A stretch of 64,000 bases of DNA from Methylobacterium sp. Leaf117. GTDB taxonomy: Bacteria > Pseudomonadota > Alphaproteobacteria > Rhizobiales > Beijerinckiaceae. Location: the NCBI RefSeq assembly GCF_001422985.1, contig NZ_LMNL01000001.1, positions 505,151 to 569,150 on the forward strand, read 5' to 3'. The translations under genes and the position numbers were made by a program. This document shows positions 50,738-58,872 of the stretch, piece after piece. Numbering within the stretch: the stretch's first letter is position 1; every line of letters begins with the position of its first letter. Under the pieces are notes generated by a model. It saw only the letters and a list, made by a program, of their open reading frames with translations. It was not told the origin of the DNA and did not search any database.

Positions 50738-51279
50738 CGCCCGCCCGGGTCATCGGTCTCGCCGGGTGGAGCGGCGCGGGCAAGACCACGCTGCTGTCCC
50801 GCCTGATCCCGGTTGTGGTCGCGCGTGGGATCAAGGTCGCCACCATCAAGCACGCGCATCACGCCTTCGACGTGGACCGGCCTGGCAAGGATTCCTACGT
50901 TCACCGCGAGGCCGGAGCCTCGGAGGTCATCGTGTCCTCGGCGCGGCGCTGGGTCCAGATGCATGAGATCGGGGAAGCGGCAGAAGCGCGGCTCTCCGAC
51001 TTGCTGCGCCGGCTCTCACCCTGCAATTTCGTCATCGTTGAAGGTTTCAAGCGCGAGGCCCACGCCAAGCTCGAGGTCCACCGCGTGGCCAACGGCCAGC
51101 CGCCGATGCACCCGCACGATCCCCGCATCCTCGCCGTGGCGAGCGATCGGGCATTTCCCGAGGCGTCCATCCCGGTGGTCGACCTCGACGCGATCGATCG
51201 GATCGCCGATCTGGTCCTGGCCTTGGCCGAACCGATGCCGGCGGCGCTGGCGCGCCTGGAGGAGTCATGGCCCAGCTGA
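50734..51279 (+). CDS. mobB: Molybdopterin-guanine dinucleotide biosynthesis protein MobB
   Basis: This 181-aa P-loop GTPase has RVIGLAGWSGAGKTTLLSRL, VATIKHAHHAFDVDRPGKDS and FVIVEGFKREAHAKLEVHR. It assists MobA in making bis-MGD, the cofactor form used by formate dehydrogenases. GTG 50734 overlaps the previous stop (GTGA) and its 3' end overlaps the next moeA by 13 nt. No mobA is in the window. Confidence 0.94.
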   Translation: MTPARVIGLAGWSGAGKTTLLSRLIPVVVARGIKVATIKHAHHAFDVDRPGKDSYVHREAGASEVIVSSARRWVQMHEIGEAAEARLSDLLRRLSPCNFVIVEGFKREAHAKLEVHRVANGQPPMHPHDPRILAVASDRAFPEASIPVVDLDAIDRIADLVLALAEPMPAALARLEESWPS

Positions 51280-52520
51280 CCGACGACTGCTTCGCCTTCG
51301 GTGGCGCGCTGATGCGCATCGAGGACGCCGTGGCGCTGATCGGCGAGCGCCTCCCGGTGCTGGCCGGTACCGAATGGCTGCCCCTGGGGCAGGCGGATGG
51401 GCGAGTCGCGGCCGAGGACGTCACCGCCCTGCACGATGTGCCGCCCTTTCCGAACTCGGCCGTGGACGGCTATGCGGTGCGGCATGCCGACCTGAGCCCC
51501 GAAGGCGCGACGCGGCTTCCGGTGCGGGGGCGGCTTCCGGCCGGGGCCTCGCCCGAGGCCGTCGCGCCCGAAGGCGGCGCGATCCGGATCTTCACCGGCG
51601 CGCCGATGCCGCCCGGGGCCGACACGGTGTTCATGCAGGAGGACGTCCAGCGCGAGGGCGATGCCGTGATCCTGCCCGCCGGCCTGAAGCGCGGAGCCAA
51701 TGCCCGCGCGGCGGGCGAGGATATCGCCCAGGGGACCTGCGCGGTTCCGGCCGGACGGCGCCTGCGTCCGCAGGACCTGGCCCTGGCGGCAGCCTCCGGT
51801 CACGACAGGATCGCCGTGCGGACGCGCCTGCGCGTGGCCCTGTTTTCAACCGGCGACGAACTCACCGAGCCGGGACGGCCGCTGCCGCCCGGAGCGATCC
51901 ACGATTCCAATCGGGTGATGCTCGCGACCCTGCTCACCCGCCTCGGCGCGGAGGTGGCGGATCTCGGCATCCTGCGCGACGAACCCGCGGTGCTGGCCTC
52001 CCGGCTCCGCCAGGCAGCGCGGGATCATCACCTGATCCTGACCTCCGGCGGCGTCTCCACGGGGGAGGAGGACCATGTCAAGGCAGCGGTCGAGGCCGTC
52101 GGTTCGCTGATGTTCTGGCGCCTCGCCATCAAGCCCGGCCGGCCGGTGGCGATGGGCGTCGTGGACGGTACCCCGTTCGTCGGGCTGCCGGGCAATCCCG
52201 GCGCGGTCTACGTGACTCTGCTCTTCGTGGTGCGCCCGCTCCTCGCCCGGCTGGGGGGCGCCGTCGATCCGCCGCCGATCGGCCAGCCCGTCCGGGCGGC
52301 CTTCAGCTATAAGAAGAAGGCCGGTCGGCGGGAATTCGTGCGCGTCAGCGTGGCGCTGGCGCCCGACGCCGTGCTGGAGGCGGCCAAGTACCCACGCGAT
52401 GGGGCGGGCGTCCTCTCCTCCCTGACCGAAAGCGACGGGCTGGTCGAACTGGCCGACGCGGTCACCGCCGTCGCGCCGGGCGACATTCTGACCTTCTATC
52501 CACACGCCACGCTCTGGTAG
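51267..52520 (+). CDS. moeA: Canonical molybdopterin molybdotransferase MoeA
   Basis: This 417-aa MoeA keeps all standard motifs: DVPPFPNSAVDGYAVRHADL, FTGAPMPPGADTVFMQE, ALFSTGDELTEPGRPLPPGA, LTSGGVSTGEEDHVKAAVEA and FVGLPGNPGAVYVTLLFVVR. It inserts Mo or W into molybdopterin-AMP. This is the third MoeA-type gene in a row here. Its 3' end overlaps the convergent regulator gene by 25 nt, an unusual convergent overlap. Confidence 0.94.
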   Translation: MAQLTDDCFAFGGALMRIEDAVALIGERLPVLAGTEWLPLGQADGRVAAEDVTALHDVPPFPNSAVDGYAVRHADLSPEGATRLPVRGRLPAGASPEAVAPEGGAIRIFTGAPMPPGADTVFMQEDVQREGDAVILPAGLKRGANARAAGEDIAQGTCAVPAGRRLRPQDLALAAASGHDRIAVRTRLRVALFSTGDELTEPGRPLPPGAIHDSNRVMLATLLTRLGAEVADLGILRDEPAVLASRLRQAARDHHLILTSGGVSTGEEDHVKAAVEAVGSLMFWRLAIKPGRPVAMGVVDGTPFVGLPGNPGAVYVTLLFVVRPLLARLGGAVDPPPIGQPVRAAFSYKKKAGRREFVRVSVALAPDAVLEAAKYPRDGAGVLSSLTESDGLVELADAVTAVAPGDILTFYPHATLW

Positions 52521-53476
52521 CCGAGGGTGGTCCCAGCCGCCCGTGCCGCTTCCGCGTGCAGGCTGGACAGCGCCGCGGCGTCGCCGGTGATGCGGGCCGC
52601 GAGGTAGTAGGTCTCCCAGCCAACCGACCGGAACGCGAGGCCGAAGCGCGCGGCGATCGCCGGCGTGCCCATGCCGACATCGGCCGCGCCCGTGGCGATC
52701 AGCGCAGCCACCGCCTGATGGGTGAACTCTTCCGTCTCCGCACCGAGGATCGCGCCGGGTTCCAACCCGGACTCGGCGCAGAGCCGCTCGAACCAGATCC
52801 GGGTCCCCGCGCCGCGCTGGCGGTTGACGAAGCGCAGGCGCAGTCGGGCGATGTCGCTCACGGACGCGACCGCGTGCGGATTGCCGGGCGGAAGCATCAG
52901 GCCCTGCTCGCGCCGGAACAGCGGCCAGACAGTCAATTCTGAATCCCGGAACAGCGCGTCGAACGGCGCCGGTGCCGGCCCCTCGGAGCCGTAATGGAAG
53001 CCGACCGCATCCGCCGTTCCGGACCGCAGATGCGCCAGGGCGTCGAGGCTTCCGGCGACCGCGAGCGTGACGTCGGACCGCTGCGCGATGATCCCGAGCA
53101 GCAGCGGATCGTGGCTCGCGGCCAGCCGGAGCGTGACGGGCTTTGGCGTCTCGATCGCTTGAAGTGCCTGCTCCAGCCGCTGTGACTCGGCGTCAAGCAC
53201 AGGCTCGAGCCGCGCATAGGTTGCCGACAGGGCGGCGTGCAGGGCGCGGCCATAGGGTGTCAGCGTGGTGCCGTGCCCCTTGGTCTTGACCGCGACAGGT
53301 TTGCCCAGAGCCGCCTCGATGGCGGCCACCCGGCTCCAGGCCGAGCGGTAGGAAATCCCGAGCGTTCGCGCCGCGCTCAGCAGCGACGCCGATCCTACCA
53401 GAGCGTCCAGGACCGCGAAGGTCGATCGGAGCGCAAGGTTACGCCACGTCCCATCGGCCTCCAGATCGATCCGCAT
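52496..53476 (-). CDS. ModE/LysR-type regulator with PBP-like sensor domain
   Basis: This 326-aa protein has a winged helix-turn-helix like ModE/LysR (LVGSASLLSAARTLGISYRS, AIEAALGKPVAVKTKGHGTT) and a C-terminal periplasmic-binding-protein-like domain (RLAASHDPLLLGIIAQRSDV, RQRGAGTRIWFERLCAESGL, IATGAADVGMG). This domain type is found in oxyanion-responsive regulators. It is divergent from tupBCA with 73 nt between starts, so it probably controls tungstate uptake and perhaps the cofactor genes. ATG 53476 was chosen over TTG 53482. Confidence 0.88.
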   Translation of the reverse strand: MRIDLEADGTWRNLALRSTFAVLDALVGSASLLSAARTLGISYRSAWSRVAAIEAALGKPVAVKTKGHGTTLTPYGRALHAALSATYARLEPVLDAESQRLEQALQAIETPKPVTLRLAASHDPLLLGIIAQRSDVTLAVAGSLDALAHLRSGTADAVGFHYGSEGPAPAPFDALFRDSELTVWPLFRREQGLMLPPGNPHAVASVSDIARLRLRFVNRQRGAGTRIWFERLCAESGLEPGAILGAETEEFTHQAVAALIATGAADVGMGTPAIAARFGLAFRSVGWETYYLAARITGDAAALSSLHAEAARAAGTTLGYQSVACG

Positions 53477-53549
53477 CGGCAAGGTCTTTCCTATTGATCT
53501 TTCGGTCCTCTCCGTATCATCCCCGAACCTTCCCTGCAGCCCGGTCCCG

Positions 53550-54245
53550 ATGTTTCAGACTCTTCAGGAGACGATCTCGCGTCTGACGACCCTCGATCGC
53601 GACGTCTTCGCGATCGCTTGGCTGTCCCTGCGCGTCAGTCTCACGGCGGTGGCCATCGGGCTCTGCGTCGGCATTCCCCTGGGGGCGGTCCTGGCAGTGT
53701 CCAGCTTTCCAGGTCGGTCGATCCTAGTCGGGCTCCTGAACGCCTTCATGGGTTTGCCGCCGGTGATCGTCGGCCTGGTGCTCTACCTCGTCCTGTCGCG
53801 TTCGGGGCCTCTGGGAAGCCTCGGGCTGCTGTTCACCCCGGGCGCCATGGTGGCGGCGCAGGCCGTTCTGGCGACGCCCCTGGTCGCGGCGCTCACCCGG
53901 CAGGTCGTGGCCGATGCCGAAGCGCATCTCGGTGACCAGCTCCGCTCCCTCGGGCTGTCGGCACCGCGCCGCGCCCTCGCGCTCATCCACGACACCCGCT
54001 TCTCCCTCGTGACGACGGCGCTGGCCGCCTTCGGGCGGGCGATCTCGGAGATCGGCGCGGTTCTGGTGGTGGGCGGCAACATCGACGGGCACACCCGGAC
54101 GATGACCACGGCGATTTCGCTGGAGACCCAGAAGGGCGATCTCAGCCTCGCGCTCGCCCTCGGGCTGGTGCTGATCGCCCTCGTCGTCCTGGTCAACGCC
54201 GTGGCGGCGATCCTGCGCGGCTACGCGCTCCGGGCCTATGGTTGA
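53550..54245 (+). CDS. tupB: Tungstate ABC transporter permease TupB
   Basis: This 231-aa inner-membrane permease has about five hydrophobic segments and the coupling-loop region DQLRSLGLSAPRRALALIHDTR. TupB family features include AFMGLPPVIVGLVLYLVLSR and GRAISEIGAVLVVGGNIDGH. A possible promoter upstream is ATTGAT (53493-53498), 16 nt, TATCAT (53515-53520). It is overlapped by tupC (8 nt). It forms a high-affinity tungstate importer with TupC and TupA. Confidence 0.93.
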   Translation: MFQTLQETISRLTTLDRDVFAIAWLSLRVSLTAVAIGLCVGIPLGAVLAVSSFPGRSILVGLLNAFMGLPPVIVGLVLYLVLSRSGPLGSLGLLFTPGAMVAAQAVLATPLVAALTRQVVADAEAHLGDQLRSLGLSAPRRALALIHDTRFSLVTTALAAFGRAISEIGAVLVVGGNIDGHTRTMTTAISLETQKGDLSLALALGLVLIALVVLVNAVAAILRGYALRAYG

Positions 54246-54966
54246 GCCGATGCCCGCCCTTGACCTCGACGGCCTCGTGCTGACCCGCAACGGCACCCGC
54301 ATCCTGGACGGCCTCGATGCTCGCATTCCGGCTGCCGGCATCACCGCGCTGATCGGCCCGAACGGCGCCGGCAAGAGCGCTACCCTGCGGGTCATCGACG
54401 GCCTACTGCGTCCCGATGCCGGGTCGGTGTTGATCGTAAGCCAGGGGCCGGTCCGCCGCGCGCACCTGTTCCAGCGGCCGGCCCTGCTGCGGGCGAGCGC
54501 GCGGGCCAACGTCGCTCTGGCGTTGGTCCCCCTCGGCCTGTCCCGGACCGAGCGAGCGGCCCGCGCCCACGCCGCCCTGGTGCGGGTCGGGCTCGGCCAC
54601 CGGGCCGACGCGCCGGCGACGCGCCTGTCCGGCGGCGAGCAGCAGCGGCTGGCCCTCGCCCGTGCCTGGGCGGTCACGCCCGACCTGCTGCTCGCCGACG
54701 AGCCCACCGCCAATCTCGACCCCGGGGCCACGGAGCTGGTGGAGGGGCTGATCGCCGAGATGGCGCGGCAGGGCGCCAAGGTGGTGCTCGTGTCCCACAA
54801 CCTCGGGCAGGTCATGCGGCTCGCCGCCGACGTCGTGGTGCTCGCGCGCGGCCGTGCCGTCGAGCAGGGCCCGACACGCGCGCTTCTCACATCACCCGAG
54901 GCCCCCGAAACGCGGGCCTACATCACCGGAGAATTCCCTTGGACATCCTTCGCCGCGGCCTCGTAA
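54238..54966 (+). CDS. tupC: Tungstate ABC transporter ATPase TupC
   Basis: This 242-aa ATP-binding subunit has Walker A LIGPNGAGKSATLRVIDGLL, Q-loop HLFQRPALLR, signature TRLSGGEQQRLALARAWAV, Walker B LLLADEPTANLDP and switch His VVLVSHNLGQV. It overlaps tupB by 8 nt and tupA by 28 nt, so the three are tightly coupled. ATG 54250 is an alternative start. Confidence 0.93.
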   Translation: MVEPMPALDLDGLVLTRNGTRILDGLDARIPAAGITALIGPNGAGKSATLRVIDGLLRPDAGSVLIVSQGPVRRAHLFQRPALLRASARANVALALVPLGLSRTERAARAHAALVRVGLGHRADAPATRLSGGEQQRLALARAWAVTPDLLLADEPTANLDPGATELVEGLIAEMARQGAKVVLVSHNLGQVMRLAADVVVLARGRAVEQGPTRALLTSPEAPETRAYITGEFPWTSFAAAS

Positions 54967-55763
54967 CCTTCGGCCTCCTGTTCGCCCTCGGCGGCGCCTC
55001 CGGCGTTCGGGCCGAGCCGGCCTCGATCGTCGTCGCCTCCACCACCTCCACCGAGCAGTCCGGCCTGTTCAAGCACCTGCTGCCGCTGTTCGAGGCCAAG
55101 TCCGGCATCGCCGTGAAGGTGGTCGCCCTCGGCACCGGCCAGGCCCTCGACGCGGCCCGGCGCGGCGATGCCGATGTGGTGCTGGTCCACGACCGGCCTG
55201 CCGAGGAGAAGTTTCTGGCGGAGGGGTTCGCCACCCGGCGCTGGGACGTGATGTACAACGATTTCGTCCTGATCGGGCCGAAGTCCGATCCGGCGGGCGT
55301 GCGCGGCGGCGATGTCGTGGCGGCCTTCGGCAAGCTCGCGACCGCGAAGGCGCCCTTCGTCTCGCGGGGCGACCGTTCCGGCACCCACAGCGCCGAACTG
55401 CGGACCTGGAAGGATGCGGGAATCGATCTCCCGGCGGTCAAGGGCGACTGGTACCGCGACATCGGCCAGGGCATGGGTCCGGCCCTGAACACCGCCTCGG
55501 CCCTGAATGCCTACCTGCTGGCCGATCGCGGAACCTGGCTCTCGTTCAAGAACCGGGGCGACCTCACCATCTTGGTCGAGGGCGACAAGCGCCTGTTCAA
55601 CCCCTACGGCGTCATGCTGGTCAATTCGGCCAAGCACCCGGGCGTCAAGGCGAAGGAGGGTCAGGCCTTCATCGACTGGCTCGTCTCGCAGGACGGACAG
55701 GCGGCCATCGCCAGCTACAAGATCGACGGCAAGCCGCTGTTCTTCCCGAATGCCGGGCCGTAG
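54939..55763 (+). CDS. tupA: Tungstate-binding periplasmic protein TupA
   Basis: This 274-aa binding protein has a signal peptide (LVTFGLLFALGGASGVRAEP), then the oxyanion-binding TTST signature in VVASTTSTEQSGLFKHLLPL, GTGQALDAARRGDADVVLVH, and SRGDRSGTHSAELRTWKDAG. The TTST loop is typical of TupA rather than ModA, which supports tungstate as ligand. The start is TTG 54939, preceded by CGGAGAA, and overlaps tupC by 28 nt. It is the last gene of the tupBCA operon. Confidence 0.93.
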   Translation: MDILRRGLVTFGLLFALGGASGVRAEPASIVVASTTSTEQSGLFKHLLPLFEAKSGIAVKVVALGTGQALDAARRGDADVVLVHDRPAEEKFLAEGFATRRWDVMYNDFVLIGPKSDPAGVRGGDVVAAFGKLATAKAPFVSRGDRSGTHSAELRTWKDAGIDLPAVKGDWYRDIGQGMGPALNTASALNAYLLADRGTWLSFKNRGDLTILVEGDKRLFNPYGVMLVNSAKHPGVKAKEGQAFIDWLVSQDGQAAIASYKIDGKPLFFPNAGP

Positions 55764-55766
55764 CAC

Positions 55767-55784
55767 GCGGCGGTGACGCCGCGC
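55767..55784. other. Hairpin after tupA, possible factor-dependent terminator
   Basis: A perfect 7-bp stem, CGCGGCG (55767-55773) and CGCCGCG (55778-55784), with loop GTGA lies 3 nt after the tupA stop and 14 nt before the convergent gene end. There is no T-run, so intrinsic termination is unlikely; mRNA 3'-end protection is possible. Confidence 0.45.
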
Positions 55785-55797
55785 GCGACGGGTCCGG

Positions 55798-56043
55798 TCA
55801 GCGGATGTTGCCGGATTGGCGGCGCCGGGCGACGTACCAGATGCCGAGGGCGATGACCGCGATCACCAGGCTCAGCCAGATCCAGTTGAAATCCGTGGCC
55901 GCCGCATTGGCGGCCGTGGAGTTCGAGCCAGCGGGCCCGTTTTCCGGGATCGGCGGCGCCGGGTTGGTCTGCTGGGCGAGTGCGCCACCGAGAGTGGCCG
56001 TCCACAGGGCCACGGTCGTCGTCAGGGTGCGGATCTGGGTCAT
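55798..56043 (-). CDS. Small exported membrane protein (81 aa)
   Basis: The protein has an N-terminal signal-like segment (LTTTVALWTATLGGALAQ), a polar Pro/Asn/Ala-rich middle, and a C-terminal transmembrane helix (NWIWLSLVIAVIALGIWYVA) followed by RRRQSG. This type I layout puts the short middle part in the periplasm. The family is not recognised. It lies downstream of the PRC-barrel protein gene on the same strand (20 nt), so the two may form an envelope-related pair. Confidence 0.65.
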   Translation of the reverse strand: MTQIRTLTTTVALWTATLGGALAQQTNPAPPIPENGPAGSNSTAANAAATDFNWIWLSLVIAVIALGIWYVARRRQSGNIR

Positions 56044-56063
56044 TGCGGTCTCCTCGCGTCCTG

Positions 56064-56705
56064 CTACTTCTCGGCCGTGCGGGCGGCGCCGTATTGGTAC
56101 GCCGGCGCAGCGGTGAGTTCGGCCTTGGTCATGCGGACCTCCGCCTCGATCGGGACGCCGCCGGCCAGGACGGTGGCCCGACCCGCGGTCGGCTTCTTGG
56201 TCTCGTCGATGGTCCCGGTGGCGGGGTTGACCTGATCGGTGTGCTTGTTCTGGACCGATCCGAGCACTTCGCGAGTGGTGTCGGCCCCCGGCATGGTCTC
56301 GGGCTGGACCTTGGCCGCAGCCGCGGCGCTCGGGGCCGTCTCGGGGGTCGTCACCGAGGTCGGCCCGGAGGTGAGCGGCACATCCTTCATGTTCCAGCCA
56401 ACCTTATCGAAAGGCACCGCCACGAGCTTCTCGCCGATGCCGAGGAAGCCCCCGACCCCGATGATGACTGCTTCGACCCGACCCCCGTCGCCGATGAGGA
56501 CGTCGTCGATCGAGCCGACGCGGACGTGATCCATCCCTACCACCGGGAGCCCGATGATCTTGGAGCCGCGCAGGCCGCCCGGTCGAGGCTGCGCGGCCCC
56601 CGCGCCCTCCGCGGCCGGCTGTGCATGCGCGCCGCTCCCGGACAGTGCCGGGATCGCCAGCAGGGACAGGGCGAGGAGCAGGGCGCTCCGGCGTTGGGTA
56701 GGCAT
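56064..56705 (-). CDS. Exported PRC-barrel domain protein
   Basis: This 213-aa protein has a signal peptide (SALLLALSLLAIPALSGSGAHA) and then a PRC-barrel-type domain: GSKIIGLPVVGMDHVRVGSI, DDVLIGDGGRVEAVIIGVGG, GIGEKLVAVPFDKVGW. The C-terminal 90 residues are Thr/Ala/Pro-rich. PRC-barrel proteins of this exported type are frequent in Hyphomicrobiales and often respond to stress; exact function is unknown. It is divergent from jetA. Confidence 0.84.
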   Translation of the reverse strand: MPTQRRSALLLALSLLAIPALSGSGAHAQPAAEGAGAAQPRPGGLRGSKIIGLPVVGMDHVRVGSIDDVLIGDGGRVEAVIIGVGGFLGIGEKLVAVPFDKVGWNMKDVPLTSGPTSVTTPETAPSAAAAAKVQPETMPGADTTREVLGSVQNKHTDQVNPATGTIDETKKPTAGRATVLAGGVPIEAEVRMTKAELTAAPAYQYGAARTAEK

Positions 56706-56856
56706 CGCAGACTCCACGAAAGCAGGTGGCCTCGCAGGAACGCGGACGACCGGTGGACAACGCGGCGGCGCGGTCGGGAGTTCAGGGACCGCGAGCCGCA
56801 CCGCGTCCGGGAATTGACTCTCCGCGCCGGTCAGGGCTGATCTGTCCCGGCCTCCC

Positions 56857-58245
56857 ATGCTGTTCACGCACCTCTCCGACGACCTGTTCAAGCCGCTTGC
56901 CTCGCCGAGCCGGGCCTTCAACGCGGCCCTGCTACTGCACCTGCACGCCCGCGTCTTCGGCGACACCGCCGAGCCCCTGCGCAAGAGCGAACTCCTGGGC
57001 GCGATCGGCGACTTCGCGGCGGATTTCATCGACCGGGAGATCGACGACGAGGCCGTGACGCCGGTCGAGCCGAATGAACGCCGCTCCGTGGTCTACCGGC
57101 GGCTCCTCGATGCCGGATGGCTGGTCGAGCGGCGCGAGCGCTACGTTCCGGTGGTCGAATTCGACCCCGAGGCCCGGATGGTGATCGAGGAACTCGCGCG
57201 CCTCGACCGGGGTGAGCGGCGCTCCTACGGCGGCGCCGTGCTCGACGTTCTGGGGAGCTTGGAAAGCGCCATCGCCAACCCGGCCGAGCGTTCCGAGGCT
57301 CTGGTCAACGCGGCGAAATCGGCTCGCACGTTCCTCAGCCACCTGCGCAGCCTCGCCGGGTCGATGCGCAAGAGCGAGGAACGCATCCTGCGCGAGGCGG
57401 ACCAGGGCACCGCCCTGCGGCTCTACTTCGAGGAGTTCGTGGCACGGCACCTCGTCAGCGATTACCGGACGCTGCACACCCGTTTCAATCCGTTCCGCTT
57501 CCGATCCGGAATCGTGCGCGAGGCGGGCCGCGCCCTGCGCGATCCACTGACCCTGCGGGCGCTGACGGATGCGGGCCTGCGCGAGGGGCGGGCACCCGAC
57601 CGGGACAGCGCCGAGCGGGCGGTCCGCAGCGACCTCGCCGAAATCCTGGCGATCTTCGAAGGGCTCGATCGGCATCTCGATGCCGTCGGCGATATCGTGG
57701 CCCGGCTCGAACGCCGCATCGCCGCGACCCTGCGCTACCTCGATCATCGCGATTCCGACCGCATCGAGCGGACCGCCGCCGCCCTGCGGGCGGTCGCCGG
57801 GAGCGACGACGTCCTCACCGGACTGCCCGACCCGCAGGTCTCGCTCTTTCGTCCGCCGATCGGGGAGCCGCATTGCTACGCCCCACGCCTGCGCCGGGCA
57901 CCCATCGAATCCGAGCCCCTGCCGGAGATCGAGATCGACCCCGTCGTCGAAGCCTTCATCGCCGCCAAAGACGCCTTTCGCGAGCGCGTCGCAGTCACCC
58001 CGGAACGGGTGGTGGCGTTCATCGAGGGACGGCTCGGCCCCGAACGCGCCATTCGGGGCTCGCAGATCCGGATCGCGGACGTGGACGATTTCGTGGTGTT
58101 CCAGCGCCTGCGCGAGATCGACGTCCTGTTCGACGGCACGCTGCGGGGCCGCTACCGGTTGTCCCGCGTCGAGGGCCGCGTCTCGAATGGCTGGCTCGAC
58201 TGCCCGGATTTCCTGCTCGAACGCGCGCCGGCGTTGCGACGGTGA
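56857..58245 (+). CDS. jetA: JetA/MksF, kleisin-like subunit of a MukBEF-type SMC system
   Basis: This 462-aa protein matches the Wadjet JetA (MukF/MksF-like) family. The N-terminal winged-helix/dimer region reads MLFTHLSDDLFKPLASPSRA and RRSVVYRRLLDAGWLVERRE. A helical middle follows (SARTFLSHLRSLAGSMRKSE, LRLYFEEFVARHLVSDYRTL, NPFRFRS), then a C-terminal domain (VVFQRLREIDVLFDG). In Wadjet, JetA-B-C form a loop-extruding SMC complex that detects plasmid DNA and JetD cleaves it; in MksBEF the same parts act in chromosome organisation. Here jetB lies 627 nt away with another gene between. Confidence 0.88.
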   Translation: MLFTHLSDDLFKPLASPSRAFNAALLLHLHARVFGDTAEPLRKSELLGAIGDFAADFIDREIDDEAVTPVEPNERRSVVYRRLLDAGWLVERRERYVPVVEFDPEARMVIEELARLDRGERRSYGGAVLDVLGSLESAIANPAERSEALVNAAKSARTFLSHLRSLAGSMRKSEERILREADQGTALRLYFEEFVARHLVSDYRTLHTRFNPFRFRSGIVREAGRALRDPLTLRALTDAGLREGRAPDRDSAERAVRSDLAEILAIFEGLDRHLDAVGDIVARLERRIAATLRYLDHRDSDRIERTAAALRAVAGSDDVLTGLPDPQVSLFRPPIGEPHCYAPRLRRAPIESEPLPEIEIDPVVEAFIAAKDAFRERVAVTPERVVAFIEGRLGPERAIRGSQIRIADVDDFVVFQRLREIDVLFDGTLRGRYRLSRVEGRVSNGWLDCPDFLLERAPALRR

Positions 58246-58478
58246 TCAGATCAGGTCCGGCCCCGGGTCGGACCTCTGCTTGATTCGATCAATCTTCGCG
58301 GTCTTCGAAAACGTGTCGATTGTTCATCGCGTTACATTCCGGCTCGTTAGCACTGGATGTTTAATCCCGGCCCTTGGCAAAATTCTGGGTCGGGTTCATG
58401 CTCCCGTCGATTTCGTGCCCAAGACGCGAAACCAAGATGCGAAGCGCAGAAGATGAAAGATTGCGGGAGCGATCGCCC

Positions 58479-58748
58479 ATGACCACCGCCAAATGCCTGA
58501 TCAAATCCGCCTGGATCGCCGCCGAAGTCGGGCGCGAGCGTTGCGAACGGGTTCTCGTGGTCGAGACCTACATCGCGGTCAGCCCGCTGGAGCCGAACTA
58601 CGATCCGGCCCGTTACGAGGCTATCGTGGCCGAGGTGCAGCGGGTGCTGGCGGCCAACCCGTCCCTCGACCGCGCGTCCATCCTCAGCATGCATCGGGAC
58701 ACGGCCTGCCTCTCGCTCTTCCGCGCGACGCCGGCCGTCGCCGCCTGA
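58479..58748 (+). CDS. Unrecognised 89-aa protein between jetA and jetB
   Basis: ATG 58479 has GGGAG 9 nt upstream. The soluble product begins MTTAKCLIKSAWIAAEVGRE and contains VLVVETYIAVSPLEPNYDPA RYEAI-type sequence, a helix-rich VAEVQRVLAANPSLDRASIL, and ends in FRATPAVAA. I see no known domain. jetABC genes are normally contiguous, so a small gene inside the cluster is unexpected: it could be a regulator, an extra subunit or an unrelated insertion. A 233-nt gap with lower GC before it may contain its own promoter. Confidence 0.62.
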   Translation: MTTAKCLIKSAWIAAEVGRERCERVLVVETYIAVSPLEPNYDPARYEAIVAEVQRVLAANPSLDRASILSMHRDTACLSLFRATPAVAA

Positions 58749-58872
58749 CGGGCTCGCCAGCCCCGACCCGCGTACCCATGGCGGACGGGCCGGGGAGACG
58801 GTAGAGACTGCGTCCGGCCTGGGGCGCCTTTCCGCGGCCGCGCCGGTCCGACCCGCGCGCCCGAGACCCGCC

